Shown: positions 25,901 through 33,607 of the stretch, one piece after another
Numbering within the stretch: position 1 is the stretch's first letter
Layout of the letters: each line of letters begins with the position of its first letter
Source of the DNA: Zoogloea sp. LCSB751
GTDB lineage: Bacteria > Pseudomonadota > Gammaproteobacteria > Burkholderiales > Rhodocyclaceae
Reading direction: 5' to 3'
DNA length: 64,000 bases
Assembly: GCF_002028455.1 (NCBI RefSeq)
Contig: NZ_MWUM01000002.1
Span: 62,001-126,000 of the forward strand
Position numbers and translations under genes: made by a program
Notes under the pieces: generated by a model
Told to the model about the DNA's origin: nothing
The model's database searches: none
Seen by the model: only the letters and a program-made list of their open reading frames with translations

Positions 25901-26280
25901 TCGGCGTGATGCCGGGGCACGCGCTGCTGCATAGCCAGTTCACCGCCACCAGCATGATCGGGATGATCGCGCTGGCCGGCATCATCGTGCGCAACTCGAT
26001 CCTGCTGGTGGATTTCATCGACCAGCAGGTGGTGGCCGGCGTGCCGATGGCGGAGGCCACCATCCACGCGGCGGCGGTGCGCGCCAAGCCGATCGGCCTG
26101 ACCGGCCTGGCGGCGATGATCGGCGCGCTGTTCATCCTCGACGACCCGATCTTCAACGGGCTGGCGATCAGCCTGATCTTCGGCGTGCTGGTGTCCACGC
26201 TGCTGACCCTGGTCGTCATTCCGGTCCTGTATTTTGCCGCTACCCACGGACGCGGCGCGCACGGCGGAGAGTCATCATGA
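22987..26280 (+). CDS. RND efflux transporter, inner-membrane permease
   Basis: 1097 residues, a full-length proton-driven pump of the AcrB superfamily. TM1 is at about 17-36 (LTPLLALVLMLLGVFAALI), followed by two large periplasmic loops and two TM bundles. TM4 contains GILVDDAIVVVENIHR with the proton-relay Asp pair. The N-terminal FPGASAKDVEALVARPAEQ is the usual porter start. It belongs to the less studied branch with PKEEEPQIDV after TM1. About 20 extra residues near 513-538, between the two TM bundles, are encoded by a REP-like palindrome. Substrate unknown. Confidence 0.88.
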   Translation: MGIAGRLAALFQRNALTPLLALVLMLLGVFAALITPKEEEPQIDVTMADVMVAFPGASAKDVEALVARPAEQVLSRIAGMDHVFSVSRPGMAVITVQFKVGVKNQDAIVRLYDTIHSHRDWISPELGVAEPIVKPKGIDDVPIVALTLWTRDEARSAFDLQQVAQAVEVELKRVKGTRDVSTIGGPGHVLRVLLDVGRMNAFGITPQDLKGALLLANASQPSGVLTRANQEVLVQTGTYVESAADVRRLVVGVSGGKPVHVADVATVLDGPDQPSRYVWHGLGKGAPDAGAAAGERFPAVTLSISKKPGENAADVADGVIRRIAALKGSIVPDGVEVTITRNYGATATEKADKLIGKLVFATSAVVLLVFFALGKREAVIVGAAVTLTLAATLFASWAWGFTLNRVSLFALIFSIGILVDDAIVVVENIHRWHALEPGKPLWQLIPKAVDEVGGPTILATFTVIAALLPMAFVSGLMGPYMSPIPINASMGMFISLAVAFVVTPWLAGKLMKGGHVPDAASPVGAISIAQTPSDHGPDRLTHRLEALFRRLMTPLLDPVRGGRVRARLWFGVVLAIALSVSLAVVQLVVLKMLPFDNKSEFQVVLDMPVGTPVEATAEVLREIGAELAKVDEVTDFQAYAGTASPINFNGLVRQYYLRAQPEMGDIQVNLVDKHHRSRQSHEIAVSVRDAVAAIAKKHGGNAKVVEVPPGPPVLSPIVAEVYGPDYAGQVAVAGKVRAAFETSADIVGVDDTVDEAAPKLVLRVNQAKAAQLGVAQADIVEVVRLGLGGENVTPVHGGDNKYEIPVRLTLPSEDLSGIEQILQMRVRARAAEAGGALVPVSELVQVEPTRREQVIYHKDLLPVVYVTGDMGGKLDSPLYGMFDIRSRVKDLPLVGERLAGTLDEWFIHQPDDPYAAYAIKWDGEWQITYETFRDMGAAYAVGLVLIYVLVVAQFRSYLVPLIIMAPIPLTLIGVMPGHALLHSQFTATSMIGMIALAGIIVRNSILLVDFIDQQVVAGVPMAEATIHAAAVRAKPIGLTGLAAMIGALFILDDPIFNGLAISLIFGVLVSTLLTLVVIPVLYFAATHGRGAHGGESS
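24553..24574. repeat. REP-like palindrome inside the RND permease gene
   Basis: GTGGGGGCGATTTCAATCGC followed by CC: the same inverted repeat as the intergenic REP units (two compensating changes in the core keep the palindrome). It is in frame and encodes PVGAISIAQT in the loop between TM6 and TM7. The paired change A to T and T to A preserves the hairpin, which argues for a true repeat unit, not chance. Confidence 0.65.
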
Positions 26281-26501
26281 AACTGAACATCAACCAGTGG
26301 GTGCGGGTCTTCGCTGGCACTTTTGTACTCGTCTCCCTCGGCCTCGGCGTGGAGGGCAGCCCCTTCTTCGTCAGTCACAACTTCCTGTGGTTCACCGCCT
26401 TCGTCGGCGCCAACCTGCTGCAGAGCGGTTTCACACGCTTCTGTCCGCTGGAGAACATCCTGCGCAAGTTCGGCGTCAAGGACGAGGTCGGCAACCGCTG
26501 A
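26277..26501 (+). CDS. Small YgaP-like (DUF2892) inner-membrane protein
   Basis: 74 residues with two hydrophobic helices (VRVFAGTFVLVSLGLGV at 9-25 and FLWFTAFVGANLLQSGF at 36-52) and the family ending FTRFCPLENILRKFGV; the Cys in F-C-P-L is conserved in the family. Its ATG overlaps the permease stop (ATGA), so it belongs to the RND operon. DUF2892 modules often accompany rhodanese and sulfur-handling proteins, which with the ArsR-like operator hints at sulfur or thiol stress, but this is inference. Confidence 0.82.
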   Translation: MKLNINQWVRVFAGTFVLVSLGLGVEGSPFFVSHNFLWFTAFVGANLLQSGFTRFCPLENILRKFGVKDEVGNR

Positions 26502-26559
26502 GCCTCGCTCCGGCGGGGTTGCTCAAGCTTTGCGGCGGCGGGCCGTACACCTCCGGGTG

Positions 26560-29500
26560 ATGAGTTCGACCGCCGCAATCCATTTGGCCCGGATCCGCGC
26601 TGTTCTCCGCCACCTGGGCAGCCTGCCGGGGCGGGAGCGGCGCTGGTTCGGGCTGGTTCTCGGGCTGGGCCTGCTGGCCACCGGCTGGGGCTGGTCCTAC
26701 CTGCGCGACCAGGATGCGGAACTCGAGCAGGCCCGCCACGAGGCGGCCGTCGACCGCCTCGAGCACCAGTTGAAGGAGCGCTTCGGTAAGGTGGATTTCA
26801 TCCTGCGTGGTGTCACCGGGATGTTCTCCGCCCAGTACATCGTCGAGCGTCGGGAATTCGAAACCTATGTGGCCGGCCTCAAGCCGACCGAGTCGCTGCC
26901 CGAGGTGCTGGGGGTCGGCTTTGCGCGGCGTGTCGAGCCGGCGCGCATCCCCGCCGTCGAAGCCTTGCTGTCGGCGAGTTACGGCAAGCCGACCCGGGTG
27001 CAGCCCGCGCCCGATCCGCGCCACCGGCCGCTGAGCTTTCCGCTGGTGTACCTGTGGCCGCTCAACGAGCGGGCGGACAGTGTGATCGGCCTTGACGCCT
27101 ACGCCGACCCGGTACGTCGGCAGGCCATGGATGCTGCGCTGAAATCCGGCGAAATGGCCATGAGCGCACCGGCCAGGGTGACCGGGCGGGAATCGCGCGA
27201 GCGGGTGTCGGGCGTCGTGCTGTATCAGGCGGCGCGGCCGATCGACGAGTTCAGTGCGACCGAAGTGGGCGCCGAGGGCCTGGTGGTGCTGGCCATCGCC
27301 GTGACCCCGCTGTTCGACAGCCTGCGGGCTTCGGCCATCGCCGGCTACGATCTGGTGGTGGATGACGTTACCGACACCACCCCCGTGCGCGTGTACATGG
27401 ACGAGAGCGCCATGCACACGCCACCGGTGGCCGTGCGGGAAGTGCACTTCGGCGAACGCGACTGGCGTCTGTCGATCCTGGCGCCGCCGACGACGGGGCA
27501 GTGGGCCTCGTCAACGCTGGCCGGTGTCGGCGGCTGTACCGCGAGCGTTCTGCTGGCCCTGGTGGTGGCGAGCCTGGCCGGACAGCAGAAGCGGGCCGAG
27601 AGCCTGGCCGCCGACATGACCCGGGAGCTGCGCACCAGCGAGAAGCGCTTCGAGCTGGCCGTTTCGGCGACCGATGAAGGGATCTGGGAATGGCAGGTCG
27701 GCCGGCGCGAGATCTTCCTGTCGCCGCGCTGCGACCGTCTGCTGGGCTACCCGGAAGGCGGCCTGCCGCGCAGCGGGCGCGGCATCCTGCGCTCCATGTC
27801 GGTGCAGGGGCGGCACGATTTCATCGAGGCCTTCCGCGGCCTGTTGCGCAATTCCCGGGCGCTCGACTGCGTGGTGCCCCTGGCTCGCATCGACGGCAGC
27901 ACCGGCTGGTTCCACCTGGCCGGCAAGGCCGAGCTGGATGGTGAGGGCCGGCCGTTGCGCACCGCCGGTGCCGCGTCGGACGTCACCGCCCTGCGGCGCG
28001 CCCGCCAGGCGGTGATCGATTCCCACGCCCGTCTGGATGCGCTGTACCAGCATGCCTCTCTCGGTATGGCCCTGATCGATGCGGGCGGGCGGTACCTGCA
28101 GGCCAATCCGGCCTTCTGCCGCATCACCGCTTATGCCGAGGAGGCGCTGCGGGCCGGGGTCGAACTGGAGCAGGGCGCGCCGCTGGTTGCCACCGCCGGG
28201 GCGGACCCGGCCGGTGCGGCCCTTGCCCGCGAGACGGAATTCGCGCGCAAGGACGGGCGGTGCGTACCGGTGCTGGTGACCACCTCCGTGGTCGGCGGCA
28301 GCGACGGGCTGCGCTGGGTCATCGTCGAGGATGTGACGGCCCGCAAGGCGGAGCAGCAGGCCATCCAGGAGGCACATGCGACCAACGAGTCCCTGATTGC
28401 CGCGATGCCCGATATGTTGTTCCAGCTCAACAGCGAGATGCGCATCGTGCGCTACCACGCGGACAGCCGGGAGGCCCTGTCGATGCCGCCGGAGGCCTTC
28501 CTCGGCAAGCGCCTGGACGAATCCCTGTCGCCGGACATGGCACGCCGCTTCGCCGAGGCGGCGCAGGCCGCGTCGCGCAGCGGGCGTCTGCAGCGTGTCG
28601 AATACACCTCCACCCGTGGGGGCAAACTGCGGCATTTCGAGGCCCGTTTCCGGGCCGTGCGCACCGGCGGTGCGCTGGCGGTGATCCGCGACGTCACCGA
28701 TCTGAAGGAAACCGAGCTGGCCCTGCGCGAAAGCGAGGCCCGCTGGCAGTTCGCGCTGGACGGCGCCGGCGATGGAGTGTGGGACTGGAACATCGTGACC
28801 GGCCGGATCTTCCGCTCCCCCCGCTGGCTGAGCATGCTCGGCTATGGCATGGAGGAGGCCGGAGAGAGCGGCAGCGAATGGGCATGGCGTGTCCATCCCG
28901 ATGACCTGTCGGCGCTACTGGCCGCCCGCGATGCCCATCTGCGCGGCGACACCCCTTATTTCACGCACCAGGCACGGCTGCGCTGCAAGGACGGTCAGTA
29001 CAAGTGGGTGTTGGCGCGCGGGCTGGTGGTCGAACGCAACGACAGCGGGCGGGCCCTGCGGATGATCGGCACGCAGACCGATATCGACGAGGTGAAGGCC
29101 CGCGAGGCCCAGATCCTCGACCACAATTTCGATCTGGCCACGCTGGTGGCGGCGCGCACCCGCGACCTGCAGGCCGCCAAGGAGGCGGCCGAGGCGGCCA
29201 ACGAGGCCAAGTCGGTGTTTCTCGCCAACATGTCCCACGAGCTGCGCACGCCGATGCACGGGGTGCTCAGCTACGCCCGCCTGGGGGAAGGCCGGGTCGC
29301 CCAGGCTGGGCACGAAAAGCTGCGCGGCTATTTCCACCGCATCCGGGTCAGTGGCGAGCGGCTGCTCCTGCTGCTCAACGACCTGCTCGACCTGTCCAAA
29401 CTGGAGGCCGGCCGGATGGTGCTGAACCTGCAAACGATCGACATGTCCAGGGTGGTGCAGGATGGCCTGCGGGAGTTCGAGGCGCTCTTCCAGGCGCGTG

Positions 29501-29970
29501 ACCTGCAGATCCGTGTGGAGCGGGCGGCCGATCTGCCATCGTTACGGGGGGATGCGGCGCGCCTGGGGCAGGTGGTGATGAACCTGCTGTCCAATGCAGC
29601 CAAGTTCACGCCGGAGGGCAAGGGCATTCTCCTGTCCTTGCAGGTCGGCCGCTTGTCCGACGGCGCGCTGGAGGTGACGGGGTACGAGGATGGCCCGGCC
29701 TTGGTATTCTGCGTGTCCGACGAGGGGGTGGGCATTCCGGCAGGCGAGCTCGGGGCGGTCTTCGACAAGTTCGTGCAGAGCAGCCGAACCCGCACCGGCG
29801 CCGGTGGAACAGGGCTGGGTCTGGCGATCTGCCAGGAGATCGTCACGGCCCATGGTGGATACATCCGGGCGCGCAACAATGCGGCGGGCGGTGCAGAATT
29901 CATCGTTGCGTTGCCGCTGACTGAACAGGACAAGCCGTTGCTGGCGAAGGCAGAAGAGGGAGAGACATGA
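26560..29970 (+). CDS. Membrane sensor histidine kinase with CHASE and four PAS domains
   Basis: 1136 residues. TM1 about 28-48, extracytoplasmic CHASE domain about 60-290 (IVERREFETYV, LPEVLGVGFARR), TM2 about 310-332, then PAS domains near 360-480, 490-610, 610-720 and 730-850 (each with the G-x-W-x-W or similar core), a HisKA domain with phospho-acceptor His893 in NMSHELRTPMHG, and HATPase at about 1000-1130 (SDEGVGIPAGE, GTGLGLAI). There is no attached receiver. The ATG at 26560 follows a GTG three bases earlier; a longer frame from 26323 overlaps the upstream gene and is rejected. ATGA overlap with the next gene fixes its partner. Confidence 0.88.
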   Translation: MSSTAAIHLARIRAVLRHLGSLPGRERRWFGLVLGLGLLATGWGWSYLRDQDAELEQARHEAAVDRLEHQLKERFGKVDFILRGVTGMFSAQYIVERREFETYVAGLKPTESLPEVLGVGFARRVEPARIPAVEALLSASYGKPTRVQPAPDPRHRPLSFPLVYLWPLNERADSVIGLDAYADPVRRQAMDAALKSGEMAMSAPARVTGRESRERVSGVVLYQAARPIDEFSATEVGAEGLVVLAIAVTPLFDSLRASAIAGYDLVVDDVTDTTPVRVYMDESAMHTPPVAVREVHFGERDWRLSILAPPTTGQWASSTLAGVGGCTASVLLALVVASLAGQQKRAESLAADMTRELRTSEKRFELAVSATDEGIWEWQVGRREIFLSPRCDRLLGYPEGGLPRSGRGILRSMSVQGRHDFIEAFRGLLRNSRALDCVVPLARIDGSTGWFHLAGKAELDGEGRPLRTAGAASDVTALRRARQAVIDSHARLDALYQHASLGMALIDAGGRYLQANPAFCRITAYAEEALRAGVELEQGAPLVATAGADPAGAALARETEFARKDGRCVPVLVTTSVVGGSDGLRWVIVEDVTARKAEQQAIQEAHATNESLIAAMPDMLFQLNSEMRIVRYHADSREALSMPPEAFLGKRLDESLSPDMARRFAEAAQAASRSGRLQRVEYTSTRGGKLRHFEARFRAVRTGGALAVIRDVTDLKETELALRESEARWQFALDGAGDGVWDWNIVTGRIFRSPRWLSMLGYGMEEAGESGSEWAWRVHPDDLSALLAARDAHLRGDTPYFTHQARLRCKDGQYKWVLARGLVVERNDSGRALRMIGTQTDIDEVKAREAQILDHNFDLATLVAARTRDLQAAKEAAEAANEAKSVFLANMSHELRTPMHGVLSYARLGEGRVAQAGHEKLRGYFHRIRVSGERLLLLLNDLLDLSKLEAGRMVLNLQTIDMSRVVQDGLREFEALFQARDLQIRVERAADLPSLRGDAARLGQVVMNLLSNAAKFTPEGKGILLSLQVGRLSDGALEVTGYEDGPALVFCVSDEGVGIPAGELGAVFDKFVQSSRTRTGAGGTGLGLAICQEIVTAHGGYIRARNNAAGGAEFIVALPLTEQDKPLLAKAEEGET

Positions 29971-30872
29971 GCAAGGCAAGGATACTGGTGGTGGACGATG
30001 AGCCCTTCAATCTGGACATCGTCGGCGAATACCTGGACGAAATGGGTTTCGACCTGGTGATGGTGGATTCCGGCGAAGCGGCCTGGGAGGCCTTGCGCCA
30101 GCCCGATTCCCGCTTCGACCTGGTCCTGCTCGACCGCATGATGCCGGGCATGGACGGCATCAGCGTGCTGCGCCTGATCAAGGGCGACGAACGCCTGCGT
30201 TCCATCCCGGTGATCATGCAGACCGCCGCCACCTCGCCCGAGCAGGTCCGTGAAGGCCTGGCCGCCGGCGCCTTCTACTATCTCACCAAGCCTTTCGAGG
30301 GCGAGGCACTGCAGACCATCATCCGCTCGGCCCTCGACGACATGCGCGTGCGCCGCGAGCTGACCGCCAGCCTTGCCGAGCAGGCGCAGGCCTTCCGCTG
30401 CATGAAGGAGGGCGAGTTCCGCATCCGCACCCTCGAAGAGGCACGGGTGCTGGCCTCCTTCATCGCCTTGCTGGGACCCCAGCCGGACACCCTGGCGATG
30501 GGCCTGTCCGAGCTGCTGGTGAACGGCGTCGAGCATGGCAACCTGGGCATCGAGTTCTCCGAGAAGAGCCGCCTGCGCGAGAGCGACAGCTGGGAGGAGG
30601 AGATCGCCCGCCGGCTCGCCCTGCCGGAAAACCGGGACAAGGTCGTGCGCCTGCGGGTGCGCTGCGACGACAGCCGCTGGGTGTTCGAGATCCGCGACGA
30701 CGGCGAGGGCTTCGACTGGCGCAAGTTCCTCGATTTCGACCCGGAGCGCGCCTTCGCGCCCAATGGACGCGGCATCGCCCTGTCCCGCCAGCTGGCCTTC
30801 GCCAGTCTGACCTACCTGCCGCCGGGCAACCAGGTGGTGGTTACGGTTCCCAAGGTCCAGGGCCTGGCCTGA
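29967..30872 (+). CDS. Response regulator with RsbW-like serine-kinase (HATPase_c) output
   Basis: 301 residues. Receiver domain 4-122 with acidic DD at 10-11, phospho-acceptor Asp56 (LLDRMMPG) and Lys in LTKPF. The C-terminal part (about 150-298) is an anti-sigma-factor-like ATPase: LSELLVNGVEHGNLGI (N box), RDDGEGFDWRKF (G1) and NGRGIALSRQL (G2). Such proteins phosphorylate STAS-domain partners in partner-switching systems. Its start overlaps the kinase stop, so the kinase is its likely phosphodonor. Confidence 0.85.
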   Translation: MSKARILVVDDEPFNLDIVGEYLDEMGFDLVMVDSGEAAWEALRQPDSRFDLVLLDRMMPGMDGISVLRLIKGDERLRSIPVIMQTAATSPEQVREGLAAGAFYYLTKPFEGEALQTIIRSALDDMRVRRELTASLAEQAQAFRCMKEGEFRIRTLEEARVLASFIALLGPQPDTLAMGLSELLVNGVEHGNLGIEFSEKSRLRESDSWEEEIARRLALPENRDKVVRLRVRCDDSRWVFEIRDDGEGFDWRKFLDFDPERAFAPNGRGIALSRQLAFASLTYLPPGNQVVVTVPKVQGLA

Positions 30873-30941
30873 TCCGTACTGGATGGATATTGCGTGTACG
30901 TGCCCGTGAGGGGCGTGCGCGCCAACTGCAGAGACTCTGTA

Positions 30942-32507
30942 ATGGCAGAAAAACCGTTGCGCGTGCTGGTCGCGGATGACATCGCATCGAACAGAAGCAT
31001 CGTGGGCACCTTCTTGGTCCACCTGAACTGCGTTCCCATTTACGCCGAGGATGGCGTGGAGGCGGTGGAGCTGTTCCGGCGCGAATCGCCCGACGTGGTG
31101 CTGATGGACCTGATGATGCCGCGCATGGACGGCTTCGAGGCGATCCGTCAGATCCGCAGCATTGCCGGCGACCGCTGGGTGCCGGTGATCATCCTGTCCG
31201 CCCTGAGCGGCGAGGGCGACATCGTGCATGGCCTCGACATCGGTGCCGACGACTACCTGGCCAAGCCGCTGTCCTTTCCGGTGTTCGCGGCGCGCTTCAA
31301 GGCCTTGCGCCGCCTGCTCGACATGCAGCGGCGGCTGGCGAGCTCCCTCGAGCAGGTCCGGGCGGTGGCCAATGGGGTCATCGACGGCATCATCTCGGCC
31401 GACGAGAGCGGGCGCATCCTGTCGGTCAACCGGGCGGCCAGCCAGATCTTCGGCTATCCCTCGTCGGAGATGATCGGCCAGCCCCTCGGCATGCTGATGT
31501 CCGACGGCGAGTTTGGATCCGCCGAACTGTCCATTCCCGGCCTGCTGTCGTCCGGGCAGATGAAGGCCGGTGGCCAGATCCGCGAGATGCTCGGGCGGCG
31601 CAAGGACGGCACGATCTTCCCGATGGAGGTCGGCATGTCCGATCTCCAGCTGCCCAACCGGCGGATGTTCATCGGCGTCGTCCGCGACGTCTCCGAGGCG
31701 CGCCGCATCCAGCGCCAGCTGGCCGAGGATGCGGCGCGCCTGCAGCGTTACCACGACGAGTCGGAGCGCGAGCAGGAACTGGCGATGAGCATCATGGAAC
31801 GCCAGATCCGCAGCGACTGGTTGCACGACAGCGCGGTGCAGTACGCGGTGATGCCGGCACGCAACTTTTCCGGCGACGTGGTGGCCGTGGCGCGTGCGCC
31901 GGACGGTTCGCTCTACGCGATGCTGGCCGATGCCACCGGACACGGCCTGGCCGCCGCAGTGAGCGTGCTGCCCGCACTGGGCGCCTTCTACCGGGGGGCC
32001 GCGCGCAATGCGCCCCTGAGCAACCTGGTGACCGAACTCAACGATCTGCTGTGCGGCCTGCTGCCGGCGGGGCGCTTCGTGGCTTCGGCGCTGGTGCGCC
32101 TGGAAGCGGCCGCACCGGAAGGCCAGATCTGGGTCGGTGGTGTCCCCGACGTGCTGCTGATCGACGACAGCGGGTCGGTAGTGCAGCGCTTTGTCTCCCG
32201 CCAGTTGCCCCTCGGCATCCTGCCGTCCGCCGAGGCGGGCATCGCCTGTGAGGCTTTCGGCTGGAGCGTGCCGTCCCAGATCGTGCTCTGCTCCGATGGC
32301 CTGACCGAGGCCGAGAGTCGCCAGGGGCAGCCCTTCGGCGCCGCGGGTCTGGAACAGACCCTGTGCGCAACGCCGCGGGCGTCGCGGGTGGCCGGACTGC
32401 GCGAGGCGCTGACTCGTCACCTGGGGCGCCAGTCGGCCGGGGACGACGTGTCGGTGCTGATCCTCGACTGCCAGGTGGCGGGGGAAGCCCTTGCCAGGGC
32501 GGTGTAG
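30942..32507 (+). CDS. Response regulator with PAS and SpoIIE-type PP2C phosphatase domains
   Basis: 521 residues. Receiver domain 6-122 with phospho-acceptor Asp56 (LMDLMMPRMDG), PAS domain about 135-255 (GIISADESGRILSVN), and a SpoIIE/PP2C phosphatase at about 300-515 (LYAMLADATGHGLAAAVS with metal-binding Asp; QIVLCSDGLTEAES). It would dephosphorylate the STAS partner phosphorylated by the preceding protein. The ATG at 30942 is used; an upstream in-frame ATG at 30894 lacks homology. No STAS anti-anti-sigma factor is in the window. A REP pair follows it. Confidence 0.87.
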   Translation: MAEKPLRVLVADDIASNRSIVGTFLVHLNCVPIYAEDGVEAVELFRRESPDVVLMDLMMPRMDGFEAIRQIRSIAGDRWVPVIILSALSGEGDIVHGLDIGADDYLAKPLSFPVFAARFKALRRLLDMQRRLASSLEQVRAVANGVIDGIISADESGRILSVNRAASQIFGYPSSEMIGQPLGMLMSDGEFGSAELSIPGLLSSGQMKAGGQIREMLGRRKDGTIFPMEVGMSDLQLPNRRMFIGVVRDVSEARRIQRQLAEDAARLQRYHDESEREQELAMSIMERQIRSDWLHDSAVQYAVMPARNFSGDVVAVARAPDGSLYAMLADATGHGLAAAVSVLPALGAFYRGAARNAPLSNLVTELNDLLCGLLPAGRFVASALVRLEAAAPEGQIWVGGVPDVLLIDDSGSVVQRFVSRQLPLGILPSAEAGIACEAFGWSVPSQIVLCSDGLTEAESRQGQPFGAAGLEQTLCATPRASRVAGLREALTRHLGRQSAGDDVSVLILDCQVAGEALARAV

Positions 32508-32525
32508 CACAGGACAGCCTATGCG

Positions 32526-32593
32526 GTAGGGGCGAATTCATTCGCTCTCCAGGCGTCGATATGTTTTGGCGGGCGAGTGAAATCGCCCTGCGC
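32526..32593. repeat. Pair of REP-like palindromes
   Basis: Two copies in the gap between the phosphatase gene and nasT: GTAGGGGCGAATTCATTCGC starting at 32526, and GGCGGGCGAGTGAAATCGCC starting at 32568. The second is in inverted orientation relative to the first, a BIME-like arrangement. It may act as a transcript end for the signalling operon. Confidence 0.7.
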
Positions 32594-32642
32594 TGGCGCA
32601 CTTCATGCTTTAAAGTGCCATGTCTTTCCAGGGTTTTTTCTC

Positions 32643-33218
32643 ATGCTTCGAGTGCTTGTAGTCGACTCCTCCCGCGAGCGTGCCGCGGACGTCTGCGCAG
32701 CGGTGGCGCTGGCCGGCCATCAGGTGGCGGCGGTGCTGTCGAATGCCCTTGATCTGTCCGAGCAGGTCCTGGCCACCAAGCCGGACGTGATCTTCATCCA
32801 GGCGGATTCACCGAGCCGCGATACCCTCGAGCATCTGGCCATCATGAACCGGGACTGTCCGCGCCCGGTGCTGCTGTTCTCGCAGGACTCCGACTCGGCG
32901 GCGATCCGCCGGGCCGTGAAGGCCGGCGTGTCGTCGTACGTCGTCGATTCGGTGTCGTCCGAAAGGCTCGATGCGCTGGTCGAAGTGGCCATTGCCCAGT
33001 TCGAGGCCTTCCAGCACTTGCGCGCCGAGCGGGACGATGCGACCCGCAAGCTCAGCGAGCGTATCGTCGTGGACAAGGCCAAGGGCGTGCTGATGAAGGC
33101 CCGCGGGCTCGATGAGGATGCGGCCTATCACGCGCTGCGCAAGCTGGCGATGGAGCGCGGCCGCAAGGTGGCCGACGTGGCCCAGGACGTGATCGACATG
33201 GCCAACCTCCTACTCTGA
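32643..33218 (+). CDS. nasT: ANTAR-domain antiterminator NasT
   Basis: 191 residues: pseudo-receiver 2-115 and ANTAR RNA-binding domain about 128-188 (SERIVVDKAKGVLMKARGLDEDAAYHALRKLA). NasT binds a two-hairpin motif in nitrate-assimilation leaders and prevents termination. The usual phospho-acceptor Asp is Gln53 here (VIFIQADSPSRD), so control by phosphorylation is unlikely; in the known systems NasT is held by the nitrate sensor NasS instead. No nasS is adjacent. The ATG at 32643 gives the family N-terminus. The target RNA motif is visible downstream at 33480-33583. Confidence 0.9.
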   Translation: MLRVLVVDSSRERAADVCAAVALAGHQVAAVLSNALDLSEQVLATKPDVIFIQADSPSRDTLEHLAIMNRDCPRPVLLFSQDSDSAAIRRAVKAGVSSYVVDSVSSERLDALVEVAIAQFEAFQHLRAERDDATRKLSERIVVDKAKGVLMKARGLDEDAAYHALRKLAMERGRKVADVAQDVIDMANLLL

Positions 33219-33250
33219 ATGGGGTAGGGTCCAGTAGGGCGTGGATGTTG

Positions 33251-33286
33251 AAGGGCGGTGGCGCGAAGGCGTTGCCGCCCTTTTTT
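33251..33286 (+). terminator. Intrinsic terminator of nasT
   Basis: Stem AAGGGCGG / CCGCCCTT, extended inward by GC pairs around a GAAG loop, followed directly by TTTTTT. It lies 33 bases after the nasT stop and separates nasT from the nrt operon. Confidence 0.85.
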
Positions 33287-33346
33287 CTTGAAGATTTCCC
33301 GGTCTTTCCTCGAAATGGGCCGGAATGGTGCCGGCAGCTCGATTGC

Positions 33347-33363
33347 TGCACTGCGGGAGTGCA
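33347..33363 (+). promoter_or_regulatory. NtrC-type binding site
   Basis: TGCACT-GCGGG-AGTGCA, a perfect inverted repeat with 5-base spacing that fits the NtrC consensus TGCACY-N5-RGTGCA. It lies about 120 bases upstream of the predicted start point of the sigma54 promoter at 33451, a normal enhancer distance. Confidence 0.7.
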
Positions 33364-33450
33364 TCCATGGGGCGCGGTATTGCTACCTCCTAGGGGGTAG
33401 ATTTATGCCTGTTTTAGGCTTTTCTTTTTTATTCAATGGTTTGTTGTTGT

Positions 33451-33466
33451 TGGCACGGTCCTCGCT
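33451..33466 (+). promoter_or_regulatory. Sigma54 promoter of the nitrate transporter operon
   Basis: TGGCACG-N4-TCGCT matches the -24/-12 consensus TGGCACG-N4-TTGCW with one change in the -12 box. Transcription would start near 33477, immediately before the first leader hairpin. With the NtrC site upstream this places the operon under general nitrogen control. Confidence 0.68.
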
Positions 33467-33479
33467 AAATCCAGACAGA

Positions 33480-33583
33480 AGTCGGACCAACGGCGGTCCG
33501 GCTTGATCAGGCGATCAAACTTGGACAAAGGCGTCCATCCCTCTTGCGCGAAGTGCGTGGAGTGATGTGACGCCTCTTTTTTT
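33480..33583 (+). promoter_or_regulatory. ANTAR (NasT) antiterminator leader with overlapping terminator
   Basis: Hairpin P1: arms 33480-33488 and 33495-33503 with hexaloop AACGGC. Hairpin P2: TGGAC (33522-33526) and GTCCA (33533-33537) with hexaloop AAAGGC. Both loops have A at position 1 and G at position 4, the ANTAR target rule. The segment AGGCGTC (33529-33535) in P2 is also complementary to GACGCCT (33569-33575), which is followed by seven T (33577-33583): a terminator that cannot form together with P2. NasT binding to P1-P2 would thus allow transcription into nrtA, 24 bases further on. Confidence 0.85.
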
Positions 33584-33607
33584 GGGTAAGCGGATCAGGG
33601 GCATGTG

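Noticed and set aside
22981..26262. Two long minus-strand open frames (516 and 565 residues)
   Set aside because: Antisense to the RND permease; composition is His/Arg/Gln-rich as typical of the opposite strand of GC-rich genes, with no motif.
29328..32510. 1060-residue minus-strand open frame
   Set aside because: Covers three well-supported plus-strand signalling genes in antisense; no ribosome site or domain.
33501..33520. A third leader hairpin TTGATC-AGGC-GATCAA as an ANTAR element
   Set aside because: Its loop is four bases, or starts with C if read as a hexaloop, so it does not meet the A1/G4 rule; it may simply space P1 and P2.
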